A stretch of 64,000 bases of DNA from Streptomyces achromogenes (GTDB taxonomy: Bacteria > Actinomycetota > Actinomycetes > Streptomycetales > Streptomycetaceae): contig NZ_JAUSYH010000001.1 of NCBI RefSeq assembly GCF_030816715.1, positions 5,208,001 through 5,272,000 on the forward strand, given 5' to 3'. A program made the translations under genes and the position numbers. Below are positions 31,700 through 39,798 of this stretch, in pieces. How positions within the stretch are numbered: position 1 is the stretch's first letter; each line of letters opens with the position of its first letter. Under the pieces are notes generated by a model. It had not been told where the DNA came from. It made no database searches and worked only from the letters and a program-made list of their open reading frames with translations.

Positions 31700-32119
31700 G
31701 TGCGATGGCAGGACTCGGCAGGGTGCGCTCCGCACGTGGATTTCTGCGGGGCGTACAAGGGATCTTCGGGGCTCGACTCGGTGCGCATCCGCTTCTCCCT
31801 GGCTGAGGATCCTCCGGGAAAGGGAAAGGCCGCCTCGATCTTCAAGGAATACCGCATGGGCAAGGCCGCCCTCGCCGGTGTCAAGGTGGGCGTGCTCTAT
31901 TTCGAGTGCACCAGCGACAAGTTCTCCGCGGGTGCCGGAGCGACCATCCTCCTGCGGGGTGAAGTCCGTAGCAGGTACGAAACGTCCGAAGCCGAGGACG
32001 CGGCTCGGCAGGACACGCTTGGTGTCGCGTACGAGTCGAGCCGAGCCCTTGCCGGCCTGCTCGTTTGCAAGGCCGGCGGAGGGCTCCCCGCGAGTTTCAC
32101 GATGCCGCCCGAGGCGTAG
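31700..32119 (+). pseudogene. Lipoprotein mature domain without signal peptide
   Basis: 139 residues from a GTG that has no ribosome-binding site. The first part shows CGAYKGSSGLDSVRIRF and YFECTSDKFSAG, then GRALA-like ALAGLLVCKAGGGLP, ending SFTMPPEA. No signal peptide, although the family is expected to be exported. It looks like a copy truncated at the 5' end by a recombination with the remnant just upstream. It may not be expressed or exported. Confidence 0.5.
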
Positions 32120-32131
32120 GCCGGGGGCGCC

Positions 32132-32550
32132 TCAGCCACGGCCACGAACACGGCCACCACGGGCGCCACCGGAATCACGCGAGCCGCGCGAGGTCAGGCC
32201 CGTGTCCCAGGGGGCGACCATCATGCGGATCCGCTCACGGTGCTCGACGCCGCGGGACCAGGCTCCCGGCCAGGCGGACGCCCCCATCGAAGCCCCGGCG
32301 AACGCCCCCGCCAGCGCCGCGATCGAGTCCGAGTCGCCCGACGACCACGCCGCCCGGCGCACCGCGGTCACCGGCTCTTCGGGAAAGAGAAGGAAGCAGT
32401 ACAGGCCCGCTGCGAGCGCTTCCTCGGCGATCCAGCCCGCGCCGACCGCCGCGCACGGGTCCCGCTCAGGATCCGGGGCGCGCAGCGCCGCCTCGACGGT
32501 GTCCAGGGCAGGATTCCCTTCTCCGCTCGTGCGGGCAGGCCCAGGGCCGG
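32132..32550 (-). pseudogene. C-terminal fragment of an ADP-ribosylglycohydrolase
   Basis: The minus strand reads NPALDTVEAALRAPDP, then GWIAEEALAAGLYCF, SGDSDSIAALAGAFAGA and a GADAWP-like end, the C-terminal third of the ADP-ribosylglycohydrolase (DraG-like) fold, with one of the metal-binding Asp clusters (GDSDSIA). The N-terminal two thirds, including the first metal site, are missing, and the fragment ends against the downstream 433-residue gene. It would remove ADP-ribose from proteins or nucleotides if intact; here it is a relic. Confidence 0.65.
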
Positions 32551-32566
32551 CGTGGCTTCCGGTGTT

Positions 32567-33868
32567 TCAGCGGTAGCGGATCACGTGCAGGCGGTGGACT
32601 CCTGCCGGGTCCAGTGACAGGGGGGCGTCGGACGAACCGTCGAGCAGCATCACGCCCTCCTCCGTCACGACGGCGTTCAGCAGCCACCCCACCGCTTCTC
32701 GCGACCGGCCGTCCGTCCGCCGTACCCAGACCAGCGCCCGCGCGCCGGCGGCCAGGGCCGACAAGGCGTCCGCCGCGGTCTGCCAGTCGACGTGCTCGGA
32801 CGTGGACAGGACGGTGCCCAGCTCCGCGAGCGTCGGCTCGAACCAGCTGGCGCGGCCGGGCGGGGGCGGTGGGGGGAAGCCTTTCGGACCCGGGTTCTCG
32901 CCGGCGTTCCAGCGCGCCAGCCAGGCCCAGGGCTCCGCGTTGGGCAGGCCGAACGGGGCGCCGTTGTCCTTGGGGACGACGACCGTCGCGTCGAGCATGG
33001 CGTCCTGCCAGCGTCCGCCGTCCAGGAACCGCCTGGTGTTGCAGGAGAAGACCCAGCCCCGCCGGATCTCGTCCTCGGCCGTCGGCGCCACCAGGTCGAC
33101 CTGTCCGTGGTACGCGTCGTCGAGCCACAGCCGGGCCTTGGCTGCCGCGGAGGCGAAGTCGTGCGCCTCCCGCTCCCACGCCTGCGGCGGGGCCTCCCGC
33201 GTCGCGGGCAGGGAGCGCAGGAGGACCAGCTCGTGCACCAGGTCCGCTCTGTCGAGTCTGGCGAGGGACGAGGTCAGGCCGTCCAGCAGGACCACCTGGC
33301 CGTTGTTGTTGTGTGCGTAGAGGAGGTTCCCGGACGCCTCGGCGCCGCCGATCGCGCGGCGGACCCAGACCACGCCCCGCGTGTCGGGACCCGGCTCGCT
33401 CATGGCGCCGATCACGTCGTCCCAGCCGCGCACGGGAACCCGCTGGAATGACGGGAAGTAGCGCCGGGTCAGCCTGGACCACCAGCCGGGCGCCTCGTCG
33501 GAGGGCTGCCAGGGCAACGGGACCGACGGGGCACGCTCGACAGCGGAGTGCACGGCCACCAGACAGCCGCGCGCGTTGATCCTGCGTGCCTGGTCGGTGA
33601 CCCTGCGCGCCGCCTGCCGGGGGTCGACCGCGTCCATGTCCCCGAGGGGGTCGCTGGCCGACGGGTGGAAGACCGGGCTGCCGTCCTTCGGGACGACGAC
33701 GGAGGCCGCGAGCATGGGCGTGGCGGGGTAGCCCGGCTGGGTCAGGGTCCGGCAGGAGAACATCCACGCGGTGGGAGTCTCGTGCACCGGTTGCGGAACG
33801 GAGAGTTCGACCAGACCCCGGTATGTTTCGGTCAGCCACGCGGCCGCTCGGGTGTCAGGGCTCATCAC
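32567..33868 (-). CDS. Tandem YrhB-like immunity / catalytically dead papain-like module protein
   Basis: A 433-residue protein made of two tandem modules. Each has a YrhB-like (Imm35-type) immunity-like half (about residues 7-75 and 243-310; signatures AWMFSCRT, GWVFSCNT and VVVPKD) followed by a papain-like half (about 148-221 and 364-433). The papain-like halves match the C-terminal part of the adjacent toxin, including the GVVxLDG-type strand and a following LxxLD, but where the toxin has the catalytic His (GHFFNAV) they have GNLLYAH and GWLLNAV, and no catalytic Cys is seen. GTG start 7 bases after the immunity gene, AAGGAG upstream. Probably an immunity or decoy protein of the same toxin operon. 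Confidence 0.65.
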   Translation of the reverse strand: MMSPDTRAAAWLTETYRGLVELSVPQPVHETPTAWMFSCRTLTQPGYPATPMLAASVVVPKDGSPVFHPSASDPLGDMDAVDPRQAARRVTDQARRINARGCLVAVHSAVERAPSVPLPWQPSDEAPGWWSRLTRRYFPSFQRVPVRGWDDVIGAMSEPGPDTRGVVWVRRAIGGAEASGNLLYAHNNNGQVVLLDGLTSSLARLDRADLVHELVLLRSLPATREAPPQAWEREAHDFASAAAKARLWLDDAYHGQVDLVAPTAEDEIRRGWVFSCNTRRFLDGGRWQDAMLDATVVVPKDNGAPFGLPNAEPWAWLARWNAGENPGPKGFPPPPPPGRASWFEPTLAELGTVLSTSEHVDWQTAADALSALAAGARALVWVRRTDGRSREAVGWLLNAVVTEEGVMLLDGSSDAPLSLDPAGVHRLHVIRYR

Positions 33869-33874
33869 GGCTGC

Positions 33875-34171
33875 CTACTCCTTGGGGGGCCAGTTGCCCG
33901 AGGCGCGTCGGGACATGTAGTCGTCCACCGGAAAGGCGCTCGGCGGGAAGTGGGCCCTTCCTCCGTCGTGCGGCACGACGACCACGCTGGTGATCGGCGA
34001 CAGCAGCCAGTCCCCGGTCTCGATGTGCTCTTTCCAGTCGAAGGCGACCGCCCATCCGTAGGGGTATTCGACGGACTTCTCCGGAAGCATGACCAGCGAT
34101 TCCGTCTTCTCGGGATAGACCGCCCTGAGAAGCGCGGCCGCGGAATCCAACGCCTCGTCTCTGCTCGGCAT
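33875..34171 (-). CDS. YrhB-like immunity protein for the adjacent toxin
   Basis: A 98-residue soluble protein of the YrhB / immunity-35 type. The signature runs YGWAVAFDW, then TSVVVVPHDGGRAHFPPS, aligned with the YrhB halves of the next gene. It starts directly after the toxin stop codon (TAG then ATG), so toxin and antidote are co-translated. In polymorphic toxin systems such small genes follow the toxin and neutralise it (established); the family assignment is by resemblance. Confidence 0.7.
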   Translation of the reverse strand: MPSRDEALDSAAALLRAVYPEKTESLVMLPEKSVEYPYGWAVAFDWKEHIETGDWLLSPITSVVVVPHDGGRAHFPPSAFPVDDYMSRRASGNWPPKE

Positions 34172-35902
34172 CTACTTGACTACCTTCTCGTAGGGGACGT
34201 GCTGGATTTCCACCACGTTCTTCTCCAGGGTGGCGAGCTTTCCGGTCTGCCCGTCGAGGAAGACCACTCCGTGGTCGGTGTTCACCGCGTTGAAGAAGTG
34301 GCCCGAATTTCCTCGGCCGATGAAGACGGCACTCTTCGCCCCGTCGCCGCGAGCCTGTAGGTCGCGAATGAGATCATCGTAGCTGTCGGCCTTCCGCCAG
34401 GGCTGGGTCTCGTCCAGGACCTTGAACGGCTCCAACGGAAGGTGTCCGGGGCCCGGCCGAGGCGCCGCGCTGACCTCGATGTCCTCGATCCGGCGCGCGG
34501 TCGAGACCGTGGTGTGCGCGCAGTTCTGCGTGTACCCGTCCTCCCAGCGGTTGTTGATGTCCTTCAGCCACGGATACTGGTCGTCGAGGAATTCCTGGGC
34601 CACCTTCGGATCCACCGAGTCGGCATGAATGGCCCTCTCCGACACGTGATCCGTGCTGCGGGCGAGACCACTCCAGTCCTTGGGGGCATTAGCGGCCGCC
34701 TCAGCCGTTTTCTGCCCGGCGACGAGTTCGTCCCCGTATTTGAGGCCCTGGGCCGCGCCGCTCTCCAGACCTTCTTTCATCCCCAGCCGCAGCCCGCCGC
34801 GGGCCAGTCCCGCGCCCTTCGTCCCGAGCAGTTCGGGCAGGAGTCTGCCGGTGAATTCGGAAGGGTCCTTCCTGAAGCCGTCCACCGTCGCCTGGACGAC
34901 GCGTTCGGGGTGGGCGGCGGTGGAGACGAGTCCGGCCAGCGTCATGTTGACGTTCTGGATGTACTCGGCCGGATGCATGAGGTTGTACGGATCAGTGGGG
35001 TTCAGTCCGCGCACGAAGTTCAGCAACCCCGCCGTGCCCTTGAGGGCGCCGCCGATGACATGGGTGAGCTCGGTGTTGACGGCCTGATAGCCGTCGATCA
35101 GGTCGCTGCCGAACCGGTCCAGCGGCGGTGGTTCGGCGGGGGCGTGCGCGAGCGCCGCCTTGACCTGGGTCTGCGCCTCACCGGCGACGAGGTTGCGTTG
35201 CTTGCGGGCCTGAGCGAGCCTGGCGCGCGCTGCCCTCATCCCCTCGATGCCCGGATCGTGGAACGGCTCGGGCTGCGGCCCCGGATCCTGGTCGGCCTTG
35301 ATCTTGGCGTTGTAGGCGTCGACCTTCTTGTTGTACGCCTCCACGGCGTCCACGGAGGCCTTCTTGCCCTTCTTGTACTGCTCGACGGCCTCCTGGGCCT
35401 GCCGCTGAGCCCACTCGACCGTGTCCGCGTAGGCGTCCAGAGCCACGCCCGCCGCCTCACAGGCATCGGCCGCGTACAGCCACTTCATGGGATGCACGCC
35501 GAACTTCTCGCGGAAGACGTCGCCGCCCACCCCCTTCCAGCCGGCCGAGTCGACCTTCTTCATCCCGGTGCCGACTTTGTCGAACGCGGCCTGGAAGTCC
35601 TTGAGGTGTTTGGCGCTCGCCCGGATCTTCGCGGGGCTGCCGTGGACGAGCTCGTCGGCCTGTTCGGTCTGGCCGAGCTGCTGTTCCCCGGGGGTGGCGC
35701 CGAGGTCGGAGGCGAGTTCGTCGCCGAAGTCCTCCACCGCGTCGGCGGCGCTGTGCAGGCCCACGTGGTCGAGGCCGTCGCCGACCTTGTCGGTGGCGTA
35801 GTCGATGCCCTCGCCGAGCTTCTTCTTGCCCTCGTCGACGAGTTTCTCGCCGTACTCCAGCCCGCTGTTCAGACCGCCCTTGATGTCGTCGACGATCCCC
35901 AT
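34172..35902 (-). CDS. T7SS-type polymorphic toxin with C-terminal papain-fold domain
   Basis: A 576-residue putative toxin. No Sec signal. The N-terminal half has a WXG-like helical region with W122-K-G124 and a coiled-coil (about 95-190: EWAQRQAQEAVEQYKKGKK), as in putative type VII secretion signals. A long middle stretch precedes the C-terminal toxin domain, with a papain-like triad of Cys461 in NCAHTTVS, His535 in SGHFFNAV and Asp550 in FLDGQTG. This matches Tox-PL (papain-fold, glutamine-deamidase-type) toxins. ATG 35902 overlaps the previous stop by one base; an upstream in-frame start at 36589 is not supported. Followed directly by the YrhB-like immunity gene. Confidence 0.7.
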   Translation of the reverse strand: MGIVDDIKGGLNSGLEYGEKLVDEGKKKLGEGIDYATDKVGDGLDHVGLHSAADAVEDFGDELASDLGATPGEQQLGQTEQADELVHGSPAKIRASAKHLKDFQAAFDKVGTGMKKVDSAGWKGVGGDVFREKFGVHPMKWLYAADACEAAGVALDAYADTVEWAQRQAQEAVEQYKKGKKASVDAVEAYNKKVDAYNAKIKADQDPGPQPEPFHDPGIEGMRAARARLAQARKQRNLVAGEAQTQVKAALAHAPAEPPPLDRFGSDLIDGYQAVNTELTHVIGGALKGTAGLLNFVRGLNPTDPYNLMHPAEYIQNVNMTLAGLVSTAAHPERVVQATVDGFRKDPSEFTGRLLPELLGTKGAGLARGGLRLGMKEGLESGAAQGLKYGDELVAGQKTAEAAANAPKDWSGLARSTDHVSERAIHADSVDPKVAQEFLDDQYPWLKDINNRWEDGYTQNCAHTTVSTARRIEDIEVSAAPRPGPGHLPLEPFKVLDETQPWRKADSYDDLIRDLQARGDGAKSAVFIGRGNSGHFFNAVNTDHGVVFLDGQTGKLATLEKNVVEIQHVPYEKVVK

Positions 35903-36642
35903 CAGCCCTCCCCACCCTGCTGCTGGGCCGCCTGGGCGCGAGCCTCGGGCGAGGGGCCGAAGGTGTCGTCCAGCATCTTGTCGTACTCGGCGTCCGAGAC
36001 CCCGAACGTGTCGTGCAGGTTCTCGGGATTGAGGCCGAGGGGTCCGACGGTCCGCGAGGTCATCACATCGCGGCCGGCGTCCTTCCAGCCCTGCTTGATG
36101 TTCTCGCTGGCCCGGTCGAAGGACTCCTGGCTGTAGTCGACGTCGCCGCTGAAGACGCCGGAGGTGGCGATGTCGCCCCAGCCCATCCGGGTGACCTCGT
36201 CCTCGGAGGCGTACGGATTGCCGATGAGGGAGTTGGTGACCACCTTGAACGTGCCCCCGACGTATTCCTCGGTCTCGTGGAGGGTGCCGGCCGCGAGTCC
36301 CGTCTTGACGGCGAAACCGTTGCCCTCGTTGATCAGGGAGCGCACGCCCCACTCCCAGCGCTCGCAGAACGAGCCGAACGTCTCGGTCAGCCCGTCGTGG
36401 CCCAGCTCCAGCCCCGACAGGGAGATGTCGCCGAAGCCGCGCCCGGCGCCGGCCATGCCGACCATGCCGAGCTCCTTGAGTTCGCCCAGTGCCTCGGTCA
36501 GCCCCTTGGCTATCAGATCCAGGCCGACCGCCTTGAGGTCCGGCTCGGCGGCCCCGCTCATGGGCGCGCCGCCGTTCACGGGCACCCATGCGCCGTCCGC
36601 CGGCACGCCGCCGCCGATCAGCTGCTCCTCACCGCCGCTCAC
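35902..36642 (-). CDS. ESX/WXG-type partner of the toxin
   Basis: A 246-residue soluble, mostly helical protein. The N-terminal part is Gly-rich; the central helical segment contains ERWEWGVRSL and GLAAGTLHETEEY, consistent with an ESX-type partner or chaperone that accompanies a type VII-like toxin. GTG start, overlapping the SseB-like gene by 4 bases (GTGA) and ending one base into the toxin ATG, so translation of the three is coupled. No enzymatic motif is visible. Confidence 0.55.
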   Translation of the reverse strand: MSGGEEQLIGGGVPADGAWVPVNGGAPMSGAAEPDLKAVGLDLIAKGLTEALGELKELGMVGMAGAGRGFGDISLSGLELGHDGLTETFGSFCERWEWGVRSLINEGNGFAVKTGLAAGTLHETEEYVGGTFKVVTNSLIGNPYASEDEVTRMGWGDIATSGVFSGDVDYSQESFDRASENIKQGWKDAGRDVMTSRTVGPLGLNPENLHDTFGVSDAEYDKMLDDTFGPSPEARAQAAQQQGGEG

Positions 36643-37229
36643 CAGGCGCCCCCCTGCTCACGATCCACGGCCACCTCGTCCGGTACGACGCCCCTGACCG
36701 GCGGGAACACCGCGCCGTCCGGGCCGTCCGCGCAGTCCAGCGCCACCCCGCAGGGCACGCCCGCCGCAGGCACGGCCACATCGAGCAGCCGTGCGCCGAG
36801 GATCGTCTGGTAAGCCCACTCGCGGTGGTACTCGCCCCGGGCCAGGGCGTACCGGGACAGTGCCTGCTCGTCGGAGAAGGCCAGGATGAACCGGACGCCG
36901 TTCAGGTCCGCGGTGAGCAGGCCCCGTTCGCTGTCGGGGCCGGGTCCGTCGCCGAGCGGGACCAGTACCGCGGTCTGCCGGAACTCCTCCAGCAGGTCGG
37001 TGAACCATCGCCGCCGGGCCTCGGCCTCCGGGCCGTCCGCAGTCGGCGCCGGCGATGGTGCGGCCACGTCCGGCGGCGCGGGTGCTGCCGCTGGTTCCGG
37101 TGCCGGCGGCCTCGGCCGCCCCTCGGACGGCTCCCGCGGCGGGGCCGTCATCTCCGCGTAGTCCTCGAGACGTGACCTGGGAACACTGTTCTGGGGCGGT
37201 CCGCTCGCCTTGCCCCCGTACTCAGACAT
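36639..37229 (-). CDS. SseB-like protein
   Basis: A 196-residue protein with a Pro/Ala-rich disordered region (about 20-70) followed by an SseB N-terminal-like domain (RRWFTDLLEEFRQTAVLVPL, GVRFILAFSDEQAL). SseB-type proteins are widespread in Streptomyces in type VII-like loci; the exact role is unclear. First gene of the minus-strand toxin operon; ATG at 37229. The promoter would lie in the 37230-37400 region, which also borders the rpsJ leader. Confidence 0.55.
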   Translation of the reverse strand: MSEYGGKASGPPQNSVPRSRLEDYAEMTAPPREPSEGRPRPPAPEPAAAPAPPDVAAPSPAPTADGPEAEARRRWFTDLLEEFRQTAVLVPLGDGPGPDSERGLLTADLNGVRFILAFSDEQALSRYALARGEYHREWAYQTILGARLLDVAVPAAGVPCGVALDCADGPDGAVFPPVRGVVPDEVAVDREQGGAW

Positions 37230-37317
37230 GCCGACGATTATGGCGAGGACCTGTCACCGGAGGTCGTTCCGGGGGCGCGCGGGCACCCGGCTCGCACACA
37301 CTCTCCACACCCTGCGT

Positions 37318-37345
37318 TTGACCTGCGTCACGTCCGGGGTATTGT
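37318..37345 (+). promoter_or_regulatory. Candidate S10 operon promoter
   Basis: TTGACC (37318-37323) and TATTGT (37340-37345), 16 bases apart. The leader to rpsJ is then about 375 bases, long enough for post-transcriptional control. Confidence 0.6.
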
Positions 37346-37639
37346 CTCCGGCCCGATTGGCGGAGGGCGTGCCCCATATGGCAGACTGTCGGAGTTGCTC
37401 GGTCGAGTGTTGATGCTGTGCGCCTCCCGCCGGGAGGACCGGAAGCGAGTCCCACAGTACTCGTCGCCCTAACTGCCTGATGGCAGCGCTGGGGCGGACG
37501 TACGGGAATCTTTCGGGAAGTGCAGTGCGGCACCGGCCAGGCGCCCGGTGGGCCTTCCGCCCCCGGCTTGCGGTTCCGGTAGGGCCGTGTGCATTCCGCA
37601 GGGATGTTCGAACAAGGGACATCTGTGTCAGCGGGAGAG

Positions 37640-37664
37640 CGACACGCCCGACCGCGTGGGTCGG
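37640..37664 (+). promoter_or_regulatory. 25-nt leader element shared with rpsL (copy 2)
   Basis: Matches 24 of 25 bases of the element in the rpsL leader (20509-20533). It lies 64 bases before the rpsJ start and contains the same 6-base-pair hairpin with a GCGTG loop. Confidence 0.6.
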
Positions 37665-37728
37665 AGGAGAAGGTGAAATGGAACATCGGGTTCCGGAGCG
37701 GACAAAGAGACAGGACTACTGAGTAGCC

Positions 37729-38037
37729 ATGGCGGGACAGAAGATCCGCATCCGGCTCAAGGCCTACGACCACGAGGTCATCGACTCCTCGGCGAAGAAG
37801 ATCGTCGAGACGGTGACCCGCACTGGTGCGTCGGTCGCGGGCCCGGTGCCGCTGCCCACTGAGAAGAACGTGTACTGCGTCATCAAGTCGCCGCACAAGT
37901 ACAAGGACTCGCGCGAGCACTTCGAGATGCGCACGCACAAGCGCCTGATCGACATTCTCGACCCGACCCCCAAGACCGTTGACTCTCTGATGCGACTCGA
38001 CCTCCCGGCCGGTGTCGACATCGAGATCAAGCTCTGA
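37729..38037 (+). CDS. rpsJ: 30S ribosomal protein S10 (uS10)
   Basis: A 102-residue S10 of the 30S head, also NusE in transcription antitermination. Conserved KIRIRLKAYDHEVID and HKRLIDILDPTPKTVDSLMRL. ATG 37729. It opens the S10 operon; a long leader precedes it. Confidence 0.98.
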   Translation: MAGQKIRIRLKAYDHEVIDSSAKKIVETVTRTGASVAGPVPLPTEKNVYCVIKSPHKYKDSREHFEMRTHKRLIDILDPTPKTVDSLMRLDLPAGVDIEIKL

Positions 38038-38054
38038 GGCCGGTGATCTGAGAT

Positions 38055-38699
38055 ATGACCAAGCAGATCAAGGGCATCCTGGGCGAGAAGCTCGGCATGA
38101 CGCAGGTGTGGGACGAGAACAACCGCGTTGTTCCGGTCACCGTCGTCAAGGCCAGCCCCAACGTCGTCACCCAGGTCCGTACGAACGACAGCGACGGCTA
38201 CGAGTCCGTCCAGATCGCCTTCGGCGAGATCGACCCGCGCAAGGTGAACAAGCCCCTCAAGGGTCACTTCGCCAAGGCCGACGTCACTCCCCGTCGCCAC
38301 CTCGTCGAGATCCGCACCGCGGACGCCTCCGAGTACACGCTGGGCCAGGAGATCACCGCTGAGGTGTTCGAGGCCGGCGTGAAGGTCGACGTGACCGGCA
38401 AGAGCAAGGGCAAGGGCTTCGCCGGTGTCATGAAGCGTCACAACTTCAAGGGCCTCGGCGCCGGACACGGCACCCAGCGCAAGCACCGCTCGCCCGGTTC
38501 CATCGGTGGCTGCGCCACCCCGGGCCGCGTGTTCAAGGGCCTCCGCATGGCGGGTCGCATGGGCAACGAGCGTGTCACCACCCAGAACCTGACCGTCCAC
38601 GCCGTTGACGCGGAGAAGGGTCTGCTGCTCATCAAGGGCGCTGTCCCCGGTCCGAACGGCGGCCTCGTCCTGGTCCGCACCGCGGCCAAGGGGGCCTGA
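38055..38699 (+). CDS. rplC: 50S ribosomal protein L3 (uL3)
   Basis: A 214-residue L3 near the peptidyl-transferase centre. Starts KQIKGILGEKLGMTQVWDE; the GHGTQRKHRSPGSIG loop and the C-terminal extension are present. 17 bases after rpsJ. Confidence 0.98.
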   Translation: MTKQIKGILGEKLGMTQVWDENNRVVPVTVVKASPNVVTQVRTNDSDGYESVQIAFGEIDPRKVNKPLKGHFAKADVTPRRHLVEIRTADASEYTLGQEITAEVFEAGVKVDVTGKSKGKGFAGVMKRHNFKGLGAGHGTQRKHRSPGSIGGCATPGRVFKGLRMAGRMGNERVTTQNLTVHAVDAEKGLLLIKGAVPGPNGGLVLVRTAAKGA

Positions 38700-38707
38700 G
38701 GTAACCG

Positions 38708-39367
38708 ATGAGCACTGTTGACATCCTTTCGCCTGCAGGCGAGAAGACCGGTAGCGTCGAGCTCCCCGCGGAGATCTTCGGCGTGGAGAAGGTCAGCATC
38801 CCGCTGATCCACCAGGTCGTCGTCGCGCAGAACGCGGCTGCCCGTCAGGGCACGCACAAGACCAAGACCCGCGGCGAGGTTCGCGGTGGCGGTAAGAAGC
38901 CTTACCGTCAGAAGGGCACCGGCCGCGCGCGCCAGGGCTCGACCCGCGCGCCGCAGTTCGCCGGCGGTGGCGTCGTCCACGGCCCGCAGCCGCGTGACTA
39001 CTCGCAGCGGACCCCGAAGAAGATGAAGGCTGCCGCTCTGCGTCACGCCCTCACCGACCGGGCCCGCCACAACCGCATTCACGTCGTCACCGGCGTGATC
39101 GAGGGCGAGGCTCCCTCCACCAAGGCCGCTCGCACGCTGTTCGGCAAGATCTCGGAGCGCAAGAACCTGCTCCTGGTCGTCGACCGCGCCGACGAGGCCG
39201 CGTGGCTGTCCGCCCGCAACCTGCCCCAGGTGCACATCCTGGAGCCGGGCCAGCTGAACACGTACGACGTGATCGTCTCGGACGACGTGGTCTTCACCCA
39301 GGCCGCTCTTGAGTCCTTCGTGTCCGGCCCGAACAAGGCCAACGACACCGAAGGGAGTGACGCCTGA
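38708..39367 (+). CDS. rplD: 50S ribosomal protein L4 (uL4)
   Basis: A 219-residue L4. The extended loop is KTRGEVRGGGKKPYRQKGTG, followed by RARQGSTRAPQFAGGGVV, the region near the macrolide exit-tunnel constriction, unaltered by eye. Stop overlaps rplW start by one base. Confidence 0.98.
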   Translation: MSTVDILSPAGEKTGSVELPAEIFGVEKVSIPLIHQVVVAQNAAARQGTHKTKTRGEVRGGGKKPYRQKGTGRARQGSTRAPQFAGGGVVHGPQPRDYSQRTPKKMKAAALRHALTDRARHNRIHVVTGVIEGEAPSTKAARTLFGKISERKNLLLVVDRADEAAWLSARNLPQVHILEPGQLNTYDVIVSDDVVFTQAALESFVSGPNKANDTEGSDA

Positions 39368-39786
39368 TGGCTACGCGTCACCCGAGCATCGCCTCCAAGG
39401 CGGCCAAGGCCGCCAAGGCCGCCCGCGTCGCCAAGGCGAAGCGTCACGAGGCCGAGGGCAAGAACACCGTCGTCACCGCGCCCAGCAAGGCGTACACGGA
39501 CCCCCGTGACGTGCTGCTGAAGCCGGTCGTGTCGGAGAAGAGCTACGCGCTCCTCGACGAGAACAAGTACACGTTCATCGTCGACCCGAACGCCAACAAG
39601 ACCCAGATCAAGCAGGCCGTCCAGGCGGTCTTCTCGGTCAAGGTCACCGGGGTCAACACGATCAACCGCATCGGTAAGCGCAAGCGCACCAAGACCGGTT
39701 TCGGTCAGCGTGCCGGCACGAAGCGCGCGATCGTGACCCTTGCCGAGGGCGACCGTATCGACATCTTCGGCGGTCCGACCGCCTGA
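39367..39786 (+). CDS. rplW: 50S ribosomal protein L23 (uL23)
   Basis: A 139-residue L23 at the exit tunnel, the docking site of SRP and trigger factor. It has the long Ala/Lys-rich N-terminal extension of Streptomyces L23 before DPRDVLLKPVVSEKSYALLD. ATG overlaps the rplD stop. Confidence 0.97.
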   Translation: MATRHPSIASKAAKAAKAARVAKAKRHEAEGKNTVVTAPSKAYTDPRDVLLKPVVSEKSYALLDENKYTFIVDPNANKTQIKQAVQAVFSVKVTGVNTINRIGKRKRTKTGFGQRAGTKRAIVTLAEGDRIDIFGGPTA

Positions 39787-39798
39787 GGGCGGTCCGGA

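Larger units (their letters stand above)
37230..37728. other. Divergent spacer: rpsJ leader and toxin-operon upstream region
   Basis: Nearly 500 bases without a gene. It holds the rpsJ promoter (37318-37345), a small hairpin (37423-37437), and the element shared with rpsL (37640-37664). The toxin operon upstream region is not resolved into a promoter. Confidence 0.6.
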
